NCBI GenBank assembly: GCA_964632135.1
Contig: CAZWEI010000024.1
Coordinates: 1-17,649 of the forward strand
Direction of reading: 5' to 3'
Source of the DNA: JBFMAP01 sp964632135
Lineage (GTDB): Archaea; Micrarchaeota; Micrarchaeia; Burarchaeales; JBFMAP01
DNA length: 17,649 nt
The notes beneath the pieces are model-generated. The model searched no databases, was not told where the DNA came from, and saw only the letters and a list, made by a program, of their open reading frames with translations. Position 1 is the stretch's first letter; every line of letters begins with the position of its first letter. The position numbers and the translations under genes were made by a program. Positions 7,234-15,705 of the stretch are shown here, piece after piece.

Positions 7234-7985
7234 GAGACGCTGAAAGAATCCTGAACGACCTCGCGCGCCGAAGAATCTCGCTAGCGCAGGCGATGCGCGG
7301 GCTGCGGATTCACGGGATAGCGAAAGTGGGCGAGATGGCGCGCGTGGATTCAGGGAGGGAGATGAGGACGCGCGTTCCGGAGATAATTCTCGCCGAAGGC
7401 AAATCTCCAGCGCACGTGGTCGCGATAGTGAAAAAGTTTCCCTCGCGCGTTATAATAAGCCGCGTGAGCGAGGCGCATCTGCGCGCGCTCAGAAAAAACT
7501 TCACGAAAATAAAATACAACCGTCTCGCGAGAATAGCGGTTGTTGAAAAGGGAGCCGCGGCGCGGGAAAAAATCGGATGCGTTGGCGTGATTGCGGCGGG
7601 GACTTCCGATATCCCGGTTGCAGAAGAGGCGATTGCTGTTGCAGAGGCGATGGGTTGCAAAACGATGAAGGCGTATGACGTCGGCGTGGCGGGCATACAC
7701 CGCCTTCTCGCGCCCCTCAAAAAAATGATAAACGAAGTTGACGTTTTCGTGGTGATTGCCGGTCGCGAGGGCACTCTTCCATCAATAGTCGCAGGAATGG
7801 TCGATGTGCCGGTCATCGGCGTTCCCACATCAACTGGGTACGGGTTCGGAGGAAAGGGCGAGGCAGCGCTCAAGTCAATGCTCCAGAGCTGCAGTTTTCT
7901 CACGGTCGTAAATATAGACAACGGCGTGGGCGCAGGCGCGTGCGCCGCGCTGATAGCAAAACGAACCTCCGGGGTTAAGGGATGA
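7230..7985 (+). CDS. larB: LarB, nicotinic acid adenine dinucleotide carboxylase/hydrolase
   Basis: LarB carboxylates C5 of the pyridinium ring of NaAD and hydrolyses the phosphoanhydride, the first step of NPN cofactor synthesis. It resembles PurE in its C-terminal half: GVIAAGTSDIPVAEEA (119-134), YDVGVAGIHRL (149-159), IAGREGTLPSIVAGMVDVPV (176-195) and PTSTGYG (199-205). Cys221, in LQSC, falls where LarB proteins carry a conserved cysteine. At 251 residues it has the family's normal length. It is translationally coupled to larE (ATGA) and followed four bases later by a UbiA gene. No LarA-type enzyme using the cofactor is in the window. Confidence 0.93.
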   Translation: MRDAERILNDLARRRISLAQAMRGLRIHGIAKVGEMARVDSGREMRTRVPEIILAEGKSPAHVVAIVKKFPSRVIISRVSEAHLRALRKNFTKIKYNRLARIAVVEKGAAAREKIGCVGVIAAGTSDIPVAEEAIAVAEAMGCKTMKAYDVGVAGIHRLLAPLKKMINEVDVFVVIAGREGTLPSIVAGMVDVPVIGVPTSTGYGFGGKGEAALKSMLQSCSFLTVVNIDNGVGAGACAALIAKRTSGVKG

Positions 7986-7989
7986 AAAA

Positions 7990-8847
7990 ATGGATTTGAA
8001 ATCCATCGTGCAACTGACGCGCGCCGAGCATTCGTTAATGCTCGTGCTTGCGGTCTGGATAGGGGAGACGATAGCGCTCGGTGCTTTCCCAAACGCGCAG
8101 CTCGCGTTTATGAGCGCGATACCCCCGTTTTTCGTGGGTCTCGCTTCATTTGCGATAAACGACTACTTCGATTACGGGAGCGACAAAATAAACAAGCGGA
8201 CGGACAGGCCTCTCGTGCGCGGCGCGATGAAGCCGAGCGATGCGCGCATGCTCGCGCTTGTCTGTTTTGCGGTTGGCATCATCTCATCCATTTTCAACAC
8301 ATACGCGTTTGTGCTTGTCGTCATCTTCTCAATTCTCGCGTACATTTACAGTTACAAATTGAAGGACCTCCCGCTTCTCGGAAACATATACATCGCAGCG
8401 AGCATGGCGGTACCATTTGTTTACGGGGGCGTTGTCGCGAGCGCGAATCTCGGAGGCGAGATATTGATGCTGAGCGCGATTGCGTTTGTAGTCGGCGTTG
8501 CGCGCGAGATAATGAAGAGCGCGCAGGATGTCGAGGGGGATAAAAAGGCGAGGCACGCGCTCACACTACCCGTTCTCATAGGAAATAAAAATGCGATTCT
8601 CGTTTCGTCATTTCTCTACCTGCTCGCAATCGCGCTCAGTTTCGCGCCCTATACGCGCGGAGCACTCGCACGCAGTTTTGCATATGCGCTGCCAGTCCTC
8701 GCGGCGGATTTCCTGCTGTTCTACATCGTCATCCGGATTTTTTCCGATGCTTCGCAGCAGACGTTGCGCGCGGCGAGGAAAATAAGCCTGCTCGCGCTCA
8801 TTGTCGGGCTCGCCGGCTTTCTCGCAGGCAGTTTATTAAAAGTTTGA
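7990..8847 (+). CDS. ubiA: UbiA-family prenyltransferase, probably digeranylgeranylglyceryl phosphate synthase
   Basis: This is an integral membrane prenyltransferase of 285 residues with about eight or nine hydrophobic segments. The two Asp-rich motifs that bind Mg-diphosphate are clear: NDYFDYGSD (57-65), followed by KINKRTDRPLVRG, and DVEGD (180-184). In archaea the closest and usually essential member is DGGGP synthase, which adds the second geranylgeranyl chain to glycerol phosphate to make the core ether lipid. The short archaeal form and its N-terminal LTRAEHSLM segment fit this. A role in quinone or other prenylation cannot be excluded. It lies in the run larE-larB-ubiA-purC-purE. Confidence 0.85.
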   Translation: MDLKSIVQLTRAEHSLMLVLAVWIGETIALGAFPNAQLAFMSAIPPFFVGLASFAINDYFDYGSDKINKRTDRPLVRGAMKPSDARMLALVCFAVGIISSIFNTYAFVLVVIFSILAYIYSYKLKDLPLLGNIYIAASMAVPFVYGGVVASANLGGEILMLSAIAFVVGVAREIMKSAQDVEGDKKARHALTLPVLIGNKNAILVSSFLYLLAIALSFAPYTRGALARSFAYALPVLAADFLLFYIVIRIFSDASQQTLRAARKISLLALIVGLAGFLAGSLLKV

Positions 8848-8861
8848 TGAGATGATGCACC

Positions 8862-9737
8862 ATGGACGTAGTCACAAACACGGACCTGCCGCTCCCCCTG
8901 CACTCGCGCGGCAAGGTTCGCGATACGTACGACCTGGGAGATAATCTCCTAATGGTCGCGACAGACCGCCTTTCAGCGTTCGACGTGGTTTTTGCGGATG
9001 GGATTCCGTACAAGGGCGCGGTTCTCACAGAACTCTCGCTCTTCTGGTTCGATTTCACGAAAAATACCGTGCGCAACCATCTCGCGCGCTCGCAAAACCT
9101 CCCCCCATCGCTTGAAAAATTCTCGAGCATCCTCGCGCGCCGCTCGATGATAGTGGACAAGGCAAAACCGCTTCCAATCGAGTGCGTTGTGCGCGGGTAT
9201 CTCGCGGGCTCGGGATGGAAGGAATACAAAGAGAAAAACACGATATGCGGGATAAAACTGCCCGCAGGTCTGAAGGAGGCAGACGAGCTCCCCGAGCCGC
9301 TCTTCACTCCGGCGACAAAGGCGGCCACAGGGCACGACGTCAACATAACCGAAAAAGACGCATCGAAAATTGTCGGGAATTTCGAAGAGGTACGCGAGAA
9401 AAGCATAAACGTCTACGCGAGCGCGGCGAGATACGCGCGCGGCAGAGGGATAATCATCGCGGACACGAAGTTCTAGTTCGGCACGCGCGATGGCGAGCTT
9501 ATCCTCATCGACGAAGTTTTAACGCCGGATTCATCGCGATTCTGGCCAGCTGACAAATACTCGCCTGGGAAATCCCAGCCGAGTTTCGACAAGCAGTATG
9601 TGCGCGACTACCTTGAAAAAATCGGCTGGGACAAATCGCCCCCTCCGCCGCGCCTGCCGGAAGAGATTATAAAAGGCACGAGCGCGCGCTACATCCAAGC
9701 TTACGAACTTATAACAGGAAAAAAATTCAAAAGGTGA
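8862..9737 (+). pseudogene. purC: SAICAR synthetase PurC, interrupted by an in-frame TAG at 9474-9476
   Basis: PurC joins aspartate to CAIR in purine synthesis. The gene is full length (292 codons including the stop) and belongs to the longer, about 290-residue type. N-terminal motifs are RGKVRDTYDLG, ATDRLSAFDVVF and ECVVRGYLAGSGWKEY. Codon 205 is TAG where the family has a near-invariant Glu (ADTKFEFG), a single-base change from GAG. The frame then continues perfectly, with LIDEVLTPDSSRFWP, SFDKQYVRDYLEKIGWD and a normal TGA end. The 87 codons downstream contain no in-frame ATG for restart. TAG is an ordinary stop for several neighbours, so this is a fresh nonsense mutation, a base-call error, or suppression. 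It would be inactive if terminated, as the aspartate/nucleotide-binding C-terminal part is lost. Confidence 0.92.
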
Positions 9738-9741
9738 TCTT

Positions 9742-10155
9742 ATGGTGGACGTTTTGATAGTGATGGGAAGCGAATCCGACAAGCACATCGCAGAAAAGGC
9801 GCGCGAGGTTTTGAAGGAATTTGGGGTTTCATACAAGGTTGAGGTTGCATCAGTCCATCGCGCGCCCGACAAACTTGATAAACTGGTTCGCGAGTCAGAC
9901 GCAAGAGTCTTCATCGCGGTCGCCGGTTTGTCGGCAGCGCTTCCCGGCGTTATTGCATCGAAAACAAAAAAACCAGTGATAGGCGTTCCTGTGAACGTGA
10001 AACTTGACGGGCTGGACGCGCTACTCAGCGTGATGCAGATGCCGGGCGGCGTACCGGTCGCCACAGTCGGCATAGACAACGGAAAAAATGCGGCCCTTCT
10101 CGCGGTCCGCATTCTCGCGCTCAGCGATGAAAAATTAAGAAAGAAACCGGGCTAA
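9742..10155 (+). CDS. purE: PurE, N5-carboxyaminoimidazole ribonucleotide mutase or AIR carboxylase
   Basis: PurE makes CAIR, the substrate of the PurC encoded just upstream. The 137 residues contain MGSESDKH (8-15), SVHRAP (37-42, with the catalytic His39), a PVIGVPV segment, DGLDALLSVMQMPGG and PVATVGIDNGKNAALLA. The active-site loop reads AGLSAALPG, whereas archaeal homologs typically read AGLAAHLPG. The second conserved histidine is therefore replaced by Ala66. Its start lies four bases after purC, and its TAA overlaps the coaBC stop on the other strand (CTAA at 10152-10155). Confidence 0.92.
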   Translation: MVDVLIVMGSESDKHIAEKAREVLKEFGVSYKVEVASVHRAPDKLDKLVRESDARVFIAVAGLSAALPGVIASKTKKPVIGVPVNVKLDGLDALLSVMQMPGGVPVATVGIDNGKNAALLAVRILALSDEKLRKKPG

Positions 10156-11354
10156 TGGGAAAGAAGGTCAAAAATCCTGCGCGCGATTTCCCGCTTTTTC
10201 CCTTTGATTTTTCCAACCGCGCCTTTTCTTGAGATTATCAGCACCTCATTCGTATCCGCACCGAACCCAGCGCCCTTCCTGCTCACGTCGTTCGCAACAA
10301 TGAGGTCGGCGCGCGATTCCAGAAGTTTTCTTCTCGCCCTCTCCCCGAGCTCCGCGTCACTGACACTGCTTTCAGCCTTGAACAGGACCATGCGCGTGCA
10401 TCTCTTGCGCGCGACCTCGCTTATTTTTTTGAGCGGTATGAGCTCTAGCGTGAGCGGGTTTTTTGAGGAGATTTTTCCCCTCTCTTTTTTCACGCCGAAA
10501 TCGGCAGGCGCGCCAGTGAGGACGCAGATGTCGGATTTTGTTCTCCCCAGCGCCTCTACAGTCTCGTCGTTCGTTCCCGCATCAACTTTTTTCATGTAAT
10601 TTGGAATTTTGATTTCAACATAACCGCACACGAGCGTGACATCGGCACCGCGCAGCCATGCCTCCCTTGCAACAGCGACGCCCATCCTTCCGGTGCTCGG
10701 GTTCGAGATAAATCTTATGTCGTCGATTCGCTCGCGCGTAGCGCCTGCCGTCACGGCAACCTTTTTGCCTGCGAGGTCTTTCCCGCGCACAGCGCGCACA
10801 ACATAATCGCAAATCTCATCGACATCAGCTAACTTTGCCTTCCCCTCGCTAAGAGTCGGAATTATGAATCCCGCGCCAGCGCGCCCGAGTTTTTCGATGT
10901 TCTCCAAAACAAACGGATGTCTGTACATTGACGCGTGCATTGCAGGCACGAAAATCACGGGCACGCGCGAGCCGAGCGCCGTAGTGAGAAGCGTTGTTAC
11001 GGGCGTGTCATCAATTCCATAAGCGGTTTTTCCAATCGTGTTCGCGGTCGCAGGCGCCACGAGAACTACATCCGCCCGCCCGCTTACTTCCCCGGCGAGT
11101 TCGACGTGCTCAATCGCGCCAGTGAGTTCGGTTATAACTTTATTTCCTGTCGCCCATTCCATCATATTCGGGTGGATGATTTTCTGGGCTGAGGGGCTCA
11201 TCACGCAAAAAATCTCGGCGCCAGCGCGCATCAGCTCGCGCGCGATGTCAGGGCTGCGGACAGCGGCGACGCTCCCGCACACGCAGAGCGCGACCTTTTT
11301 TCCTTTCAACTCGTCGCTTCTAGTGCCGATGATGTCGTATGACGGATGCGCCAT
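10152..11354 (-). CDS. coaBC: Bifunctional phosphopantothenoylcysteine decarboxylase / phosphopantothenate-cysteine ligase
   Basis: CoaBC makes phosphopantothenoylcysteine and decarboxylates it in coenzyme A synthesis. The N-terminal FMN-dependent CoaC half (about residues 18-190) has the catalytic His in IEHVELAG (about 83), APATANTIGK and PAMHASMY. The C-terminal CoaB half (about 195-400) begins KKVAVTAGATRERIDDIRF, then SNPSTGRMG, and has the LFKAES lysine motif and IVANDVSRKGAGFG. The 400-residue length is normal. ATG 11354 is chosen over the TTG just before it because the protein then starts MAHPSYDIIGTRS, like archaeal homologs, with GAGGATGG upstream. It is the last gene of the minus-strand run from lysW. 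Confidence 0.95.
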   Translation of the reverse strand: MAHPSYDIIGTRSDELKGKKVALCVCGSVAAVRSPDIARELMRAGAEIFCVMSPSAQKIIHPNMMEWATGNKVITELTGAIEHVELAGEVSGRADVVLVAPATANTIGKTAYGIDDTPVTTLLTTALGSRVPVIFVPAMHASMYRHPFVLENIEKLGRAGAGFIIPTLSEGKAKLADVDEICDYVVRAVRGKDLAGKKVAVTAGATRERIDDIRFISNPSTGRMGVAVAREAWLRGADVTLVCGYVEIKIPNYMKKVDAGTNDETVEALGRTKSDICVLTGAPADFGVKKERGKISSKNPLTLELIPLKKISEVARKRCTRMVLFKAESSVSDAELGERARRKLLESRADLIVANDVSRKGAGFGADTNEVLIISRKGAVGKIKGKKREIARRIFDLLSH

Positions 11355-11370
11355 CAAACCATCCTCAACT

Positions 11371-12636
11371 TCAGCCGTGCCGTTTTCTTATCATGTACGC
11401 GATGACGTCCTGAAGCCCGTATATTTTCGCGAACGCGCGTGCCTCCCTCTGGCTCCACACGCTCTTCGCCTTGTCGTAACTAGACAAATAGGAATCATAA
11501 AGCGCGTAGTTGCTAACCCTTCCGCTCACGCGCGCGCCTCCCTTGTATAGTTTCATCATCACGCGCCCGCTCACGACCTCCTGCGACTTGTCTATGAACG
11601 CGTCCAGTTCCTCGCGCAGCGGAGAGAACCAGCCGCCGCCATAAACGAGCTCGCCCCACATCCTGTCAATGTAATTTTTCGCATCGAGCTCCCTTTTACT
11701 GAGCACGAACGTCTCAAGGTCGCGGTGCGCCCTGAGAAGCACGCTCGCGGCGGGATATTCGTAAACCTCGCGATTCTTCAGCCCGATAATCCTGTCTTCG
11801 ACATGGTCGCATCTCCCAACCCCATTCTCGCCCGCAATCTTGTTCAGCCTCTCAATGAGTTTGACCCCGCGCGCAACCTCCTTCACCTTTTTCTTCTCAT
11901 CCATGACTTTCATCTCAACAGGAACTCCCTTCTCAAACTCAATGTCGACATACGTTGGATGGTCGGGCGCCTTTGCAGGACTCACGGTCCACTCGAACGC
12001 ATCCTCAGGCGGCTCAACCTCGGGGTGCTCCAGCACCCCGCACTCAATCGACCTTCCCCAGATGTTCTGGTCAACAGAGTAGGGTTTCTTTTTCGTGGCA
12101 GTAATCGGCAACTTCTTCTCTATCGCGTACTCAATCTCCTCGTCCCTGAAAAGTTCCCAATCCCTTATTGGCGCGATTATGACCAAATCGCCATTCAACG
12201 CACGGATGCCGTTGTCAATTCTGATCTGGTCGTTTCCTTTCCCTGTGCTGCCGTGCGCTATCGCCTGCGCGCCCTCCTTCTTTGCAACCTCAACCAGATA
12301 TTTCGCGATCAGAGGCCTCGAGAGCGAGCTCGCGTCGGGGTGGCCCTCGTACTCATAATTCGCCTTTATCGCAGGATGCACGAACGAGCGCACGAATTCC
12401 TCTTTCACGTCAAGCACGCGGTGCTTCCTTATTCCAAGGGCTTTCAGTTGCCTCTGCATCAGCGCCAAATCCATCTTCTGTCCGATGTCAAGCGTTACGA
12501 GCACCACGTCCATGTACTCCTTCAAAATCGATGCGACTATCACGCTGTCGAGCTTGCCCGTGTACGCGACCACGCACGTGCCGATTCCCTCGTATCTTTT
12601 TTTGAGGTCGAATGCAAGTTTTTTTTCCATTCCCAT
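11371..12636 (-). CDS. argG: Argininosuccinate synthase-like paralog with degenerate ATP-binding loop
   Basis: This 421-residue protein aligns with argininosuccinate synthase over its full length, but the PP-loop that grips ATP is altered: residues 25-32 read YTGKLDSV where the neighbouring argG and the family have YSGGLDTS. The second nucleotide/citrulline segment STGKGNDQIR is intact, because it lies in the 771-base block identical to argG. The N-terminal 110 or so residues and the last 50 are strongly diverged from the neighbour. It starts one base after the argG stop, so the two are almost certainly cotranscribed and coupled. It may be a non-catalytic partner in a mixed tetramer, an enzyme with a changed reaction, or a decaying duplicate kept looking fresh by gene conversion. 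The frame is intact. Confidence 0.85.
   Translation of the reverse strand: MGMEKKLAFDLKKRYEGIGTCVVAYTGKLDSVIVASILKEYMDVVLVTLDIGQKMDLALMQRQLKALGIRKHRVLDVKEEFVRSFVHPAIKANYEYEGHPDASSLSRPLIAKYLVEVAKKEGAQAIAHGSTGKGNDQIRIDNGIRALNGDLVIIAPIRDWELFRDEEIEYAIEKKLPITATKKKPYSVDQNIWGRSIECGVLEHPEVEPPEDAFEWTVSPAKAPDHPTYVDIEFEKGVPVEMKVMDEKKKVKEVARGVKLIERLNKIAGENGVGRCDHVEDRIIGLKNREVYEYPAASVLLRAHRDLETFVLSKRELDAKNYIDRMWGELVYGGGWFSPLREELDAFIDKSQEVVSGRVMMKLYKGGARVSGRVSNYALYDSYLSSYDKAKSVWSQREARAFAKIYGLQDVIAYMIRKRHG
11539..12309 (-). repeat. 771-bp perfect repeat, copy in the argG-like paralog
   Basis: Every base matches 12803-13573 at a constant offset of 1264, with no mismatch or gap found on direct reading. The match stops abruptly at both ends (C versus T at 11538/12802, C versus G at 12310/13574), beyond which the two genes are strongly diverged. 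Confidence 0.97.
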
Positions 12637-12637
12637 C

Positions 12638-13909
<1,272 letters not shown>

Positions 13910-13937
13910 GCCTTCACCTCTTTTTTCTATAATCGCA

Positions 13938-13949
13938 TTTATATTAAAT
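13938..13949 (-). promoter_or_regulatory. Possible internal TATA box before argG
   Basis: On the minus strand TTTAATATAAAT lies 29-40 bases before the argG ATG, in the 42-base gap after argX/lysX. Transcription from it would begin close to the ribosome-binding site, so the leader would be very short; readthrough from lysW is equally possible. Confidence 0.3.
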
Positions 13950-13951
13950 AA

Positions 13952-14800
13952 CTATTCCCTCGCCGTTTTCACGGCATATTCCAGTATCTTGTCCGCAATT
14001 CTCGTATGCGTGGTTTGTTGTATTCCCATAAACTCGGGTGTCGGATTTACCTCGAGCACGCAAAGGCCGTCCGCACCCTCTATTGCGTCGATTCCAAAAA
14101 CCCCTTCGCCGACAATCCCGATGATTTTGGCTGCAAGTTCCGCGATTTCGTCTGAAATGGCGCAAGGTTCCGCCTTCCCGCCGGTGCGTATGTTGCACGC
14201 GAACTTTCCATTCTGCGCGTAGCGATACATCGCCGCTATCGGTTCACCACCGCACACGAAAAGCCTGATGTCCCTTCCCCTGCTCGCGATGAACTCCTGA
14301 AGGTAATAAATTTTTTGCATCGGACTTCCGAGCACCTCGCGGCAGCCTATTGCCGTCTCCGCGCCGTCATCGTCATTAATCCTCTGCACGAGCCTGCCCC
14401 AGCTCCCCACGACCGGCTTGATGACGCATGGATAACCCAATTCCTGCGCGGATTTCTTGGCCTGCTCCGGCTCGAACGCGATACGCGTTTGGGGCATCCT
14501 GATTCCACCGGCCGAAAGTTTCAGCGAGCATACGCCCTTGTCTCCGCACGTGCGGATCGCATCGGACGAATTAATCACCACGCGGCCCGCTTTCTCGAAA
14601 AACATAGCCTCGTAAACGCTCCTCGAGTGCGAGAGCGAGCGCATGAGGATAAACCCCGTTTCAGTGTGCACGCCATTACCCAGACTGAGCGCGAGCTCCC
14701 CCTCGCGAATCAGTTCGAGTGCAATTCCCTTTCGCGCCGCGGCTTGTGCTATCTCCTTGCATTCGAACGTCCAGGTCGAATAAACGATTCCGGCTTCCAA
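13952..14800 (-). CDS. argX: LysW-dependent glutamate/aminoadipate ligase (ArgX/LysX, ATP-grasp)
   Basis: This ATP-grasp ligase attaches the amino group of glutamate (ArgX) or alpha-aminoadipate (LysX) to the C-terminal Glu of LysW, protecting it for arginine or lysine synthesis. It has the family pattern VINSSDAIRTCGDK, then YPCVIKPVVGSWGR, QEFIASRGRDIRLFV, and the metal-binding LEVNPTPEF near the C-terminus. With argG downstream and no lysine-specific genes in view, ArgX is favoured, though a dual-use enzyme is possible. The TTG at 14800 is preferred: it starts two bases after the lysW stop and gives an N-terminus (MEAGIVYST) like that of LysX. The open frame extends back to a TTG at 14821. 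It ends with TAG. Confidence 0.9.
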   Translation of the reverse strand: MEAGIVYSTWTFECKEIAQAAARKGIALELIREGELALSLGNGVHTETGFILMRSLSHSRSVYEAMFFEKAGRVVINSSDAIRTCGDKGVCSLKLSAGGIRMPQTRIAFEPEQAKKSAQELGYPCVIKPVVGSWGRLVQRINDDDGAETAIGCREVLGSPMQKIYYLQEFIASRGRDIRLFVCGGEPIAAMYRYAQNGKFACNIRTGGKAEPCAISDEIAELAAKIIGIVGEGVFGIDAIEGADGLCVLEVNPTPEFMGIQQTTHTRIADKILEYAVKTARE

Positions 14801-14801
14801 C

Positions 14802-14996
14802 TCACTCGCCCCAGTCCTCAACTATCACCGGCGCCTGGCCAAGTTTGGGCGGCATAACCCCCAGCACCTCAAGGTTGCCGCCGCAGTGCGGACAAGGGAC
14901 TATCTCCCCCATCTCAAGCGCCTTCTTCACCCCGAACTCGCCCGCGCATACGGGGCAACTTACGGCCACAGCGTTTTTTCCACCTTCAATTTCCAT
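14802..14996 (-). CDS. lysW: LysW amino-group carrier protein
   Basis: LysW is a small acidic zinc-ribbon carrier protein. Intermediates of arginine or lysine synthesis are linked to the side-chain carboxyl of its terminal Glu. The evidence is the exact C-terminal signature EDWGE, two normal zinc knuckles (CPVC and CPHC), and the family linker GEIVPCPHCGGNLEV. From ATG 14996 it has 64 residues. Upstream is a run of three GTG codons in the same frame; read as GGTGGTGAG it is the ribosome-binding site, so ATG is the better start. The gene is first in the operon and is divergent from an ACT-domain regulator gene. Confidence 0.94.
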   Translation of the reverse strand: MEIEGGKNAVAVSCPVCAGEFGVKKALEMGEIVPCPHCGGNLEVLGVMPPKLGQAPVIVEDWGE

Positions 14997-15048
14997 ACTC
15001 ACCACCACGCGTTTTTTGCTCGCGTATCACATACTTGCGCAATAAAAA

Positions 15049-15060
15049 AGTTTATAAACT
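15049..15060. promoter_or_regulatory. Palindromic TATA box between lysW and the ACT-domain regulator
   Basis: AGTTTATAAACT is a perfect 12-base palindrome, so it reads as a TATA box in both directions. Rightward transcription would start near 15081, just before the regulator gene. Leftward transcription would start near 15029, about 33 bases before lysW. One box may thus serve both genes, making their expression competitive unless flanking elements give direction. Confidence 0.5.
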
Positions 15061-15082
15061 CCGTCGCGCACAATACAACTCC

Positions 15083-15109
15083 GAAACAAAGTGTTTCAAA
15101 TGAAACAAA
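15083..15109. promoter_or_regulatory. Candidate operator: three GAAAC half-sites over the regulator start
   Basis: GAAACAAA occurs twice as a direct repeat (15083-15090 and 15102-15109), with an inverted GTTTCA between them (15093-15098). The last two half-sites form a perfect inverted repeat, GTTTCA-aa-TGAAAC (15093-15106), whose spacer meets the ATG at 15100. The position fits autoregulation by a protein binding here; the binding protein is not shown by sequence. Confidence 0.45.
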
Positions 15110-15705
15110 CGCGCTCTGAGGCGGTCGCGAACGTGGTTCGCCTGTACACAAGGCGCAGGCCGTTCCTCCTCTCGTATCTCCAAGGCAACTTTCTGAACTA
15201 TTCCAAAACCGCCAGATATATCGCCAGCGAAATATACGGAAGCACCAAGAACCATCATGCAGTTAAGGCGGCGCTGCTCAGAATGTCTCAGAAGGAGCGC
15301 GCGCAGAAATCCGACGAGGACGCCGCGCTTTCCGTGCTTTCCGGTTCTTCGCTGGAGCTGCGCACAAAAATCGCGGTCGTTCTTTCAAAGAAGCCGTTGA
15401 AAATTCCTGTCATTTCCGTCTCGTCGAGCAGGAGCGGAATCACCAGCATAATCGAAGACAAGCACGCGCCCAGTGTCTCAGGTGCCGAGCGCGTCATCCG
15501 CGGCCTGTGCATGATCACGCTGTGCGCGAAGCCTGCGATTGAAAAAACGCCCGGCGTGATGGTCGCGCTGCTGAGCGCGCTCGCGGACCGCGGCATAAAC
15601 GTCGTGGAGTTCACCTCCTGCTATTACGACATACTGCTGGTCATCGATGAAAAGAATACGACCCCAACTCTTGAAATAATAAAAGAGCTCGCGGGCAGCA
15701 GTTGA
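15100..15705 (+). CDS. ACT-domain amino-acid-responsive regulator (predicted)
   Basis: This is a two-part protein of 201 residues from ATG 15100, or 204 from GTG 15091. The first 65 or so residues are basic and helical (VVRLYTRRRPFLLSYLQGN, then NYSKTARYIASEIYG), like a winged-helix or other DNA-binding domain. The C-terminal part, about residues 135-195, is an ACT fold similar to the aspartokinase type: ITLCAKPAIEKTPGVMVALL, ALADRGINVVEF, DILLVIDEKNTTPTLEIIKE. ACT domains sense amino acids, and archaeal proteins of this build are classed as predicted regulators of amino-acid metabolism (COG2150-like). Being divergent from lysW-argX-argG suggests it responds to arginine or lysine. Its TGA abuts the stop of the converging protease gene (TGATCA). 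Confidence 0.75.
   Translation: MKQTRSEAVANVVRLYTRRRPFLLSYLQGNFLNYSKTARYIASEIYGSTKNHHAVKAALLRMSQKERAQKSDEDAALSVLSGSSLELRTKIAVVLSKKPLKIPVISVSSSRSGITSIIEDKHAPSVSGAERVIRGLCMITLCAKPAIEKTPGVMVALLSALADRGINVVEFTSCYYDILLVIDEKNTTPTLEIIKELAGSS

Noticed and set aside
9474..9476. Pyrrolysine insertion in PurC
   Set aside because: The family residue is Glu, TAG is a normal stop for five other genes here, and no pyl gene is in the window; kept only as a remote option.
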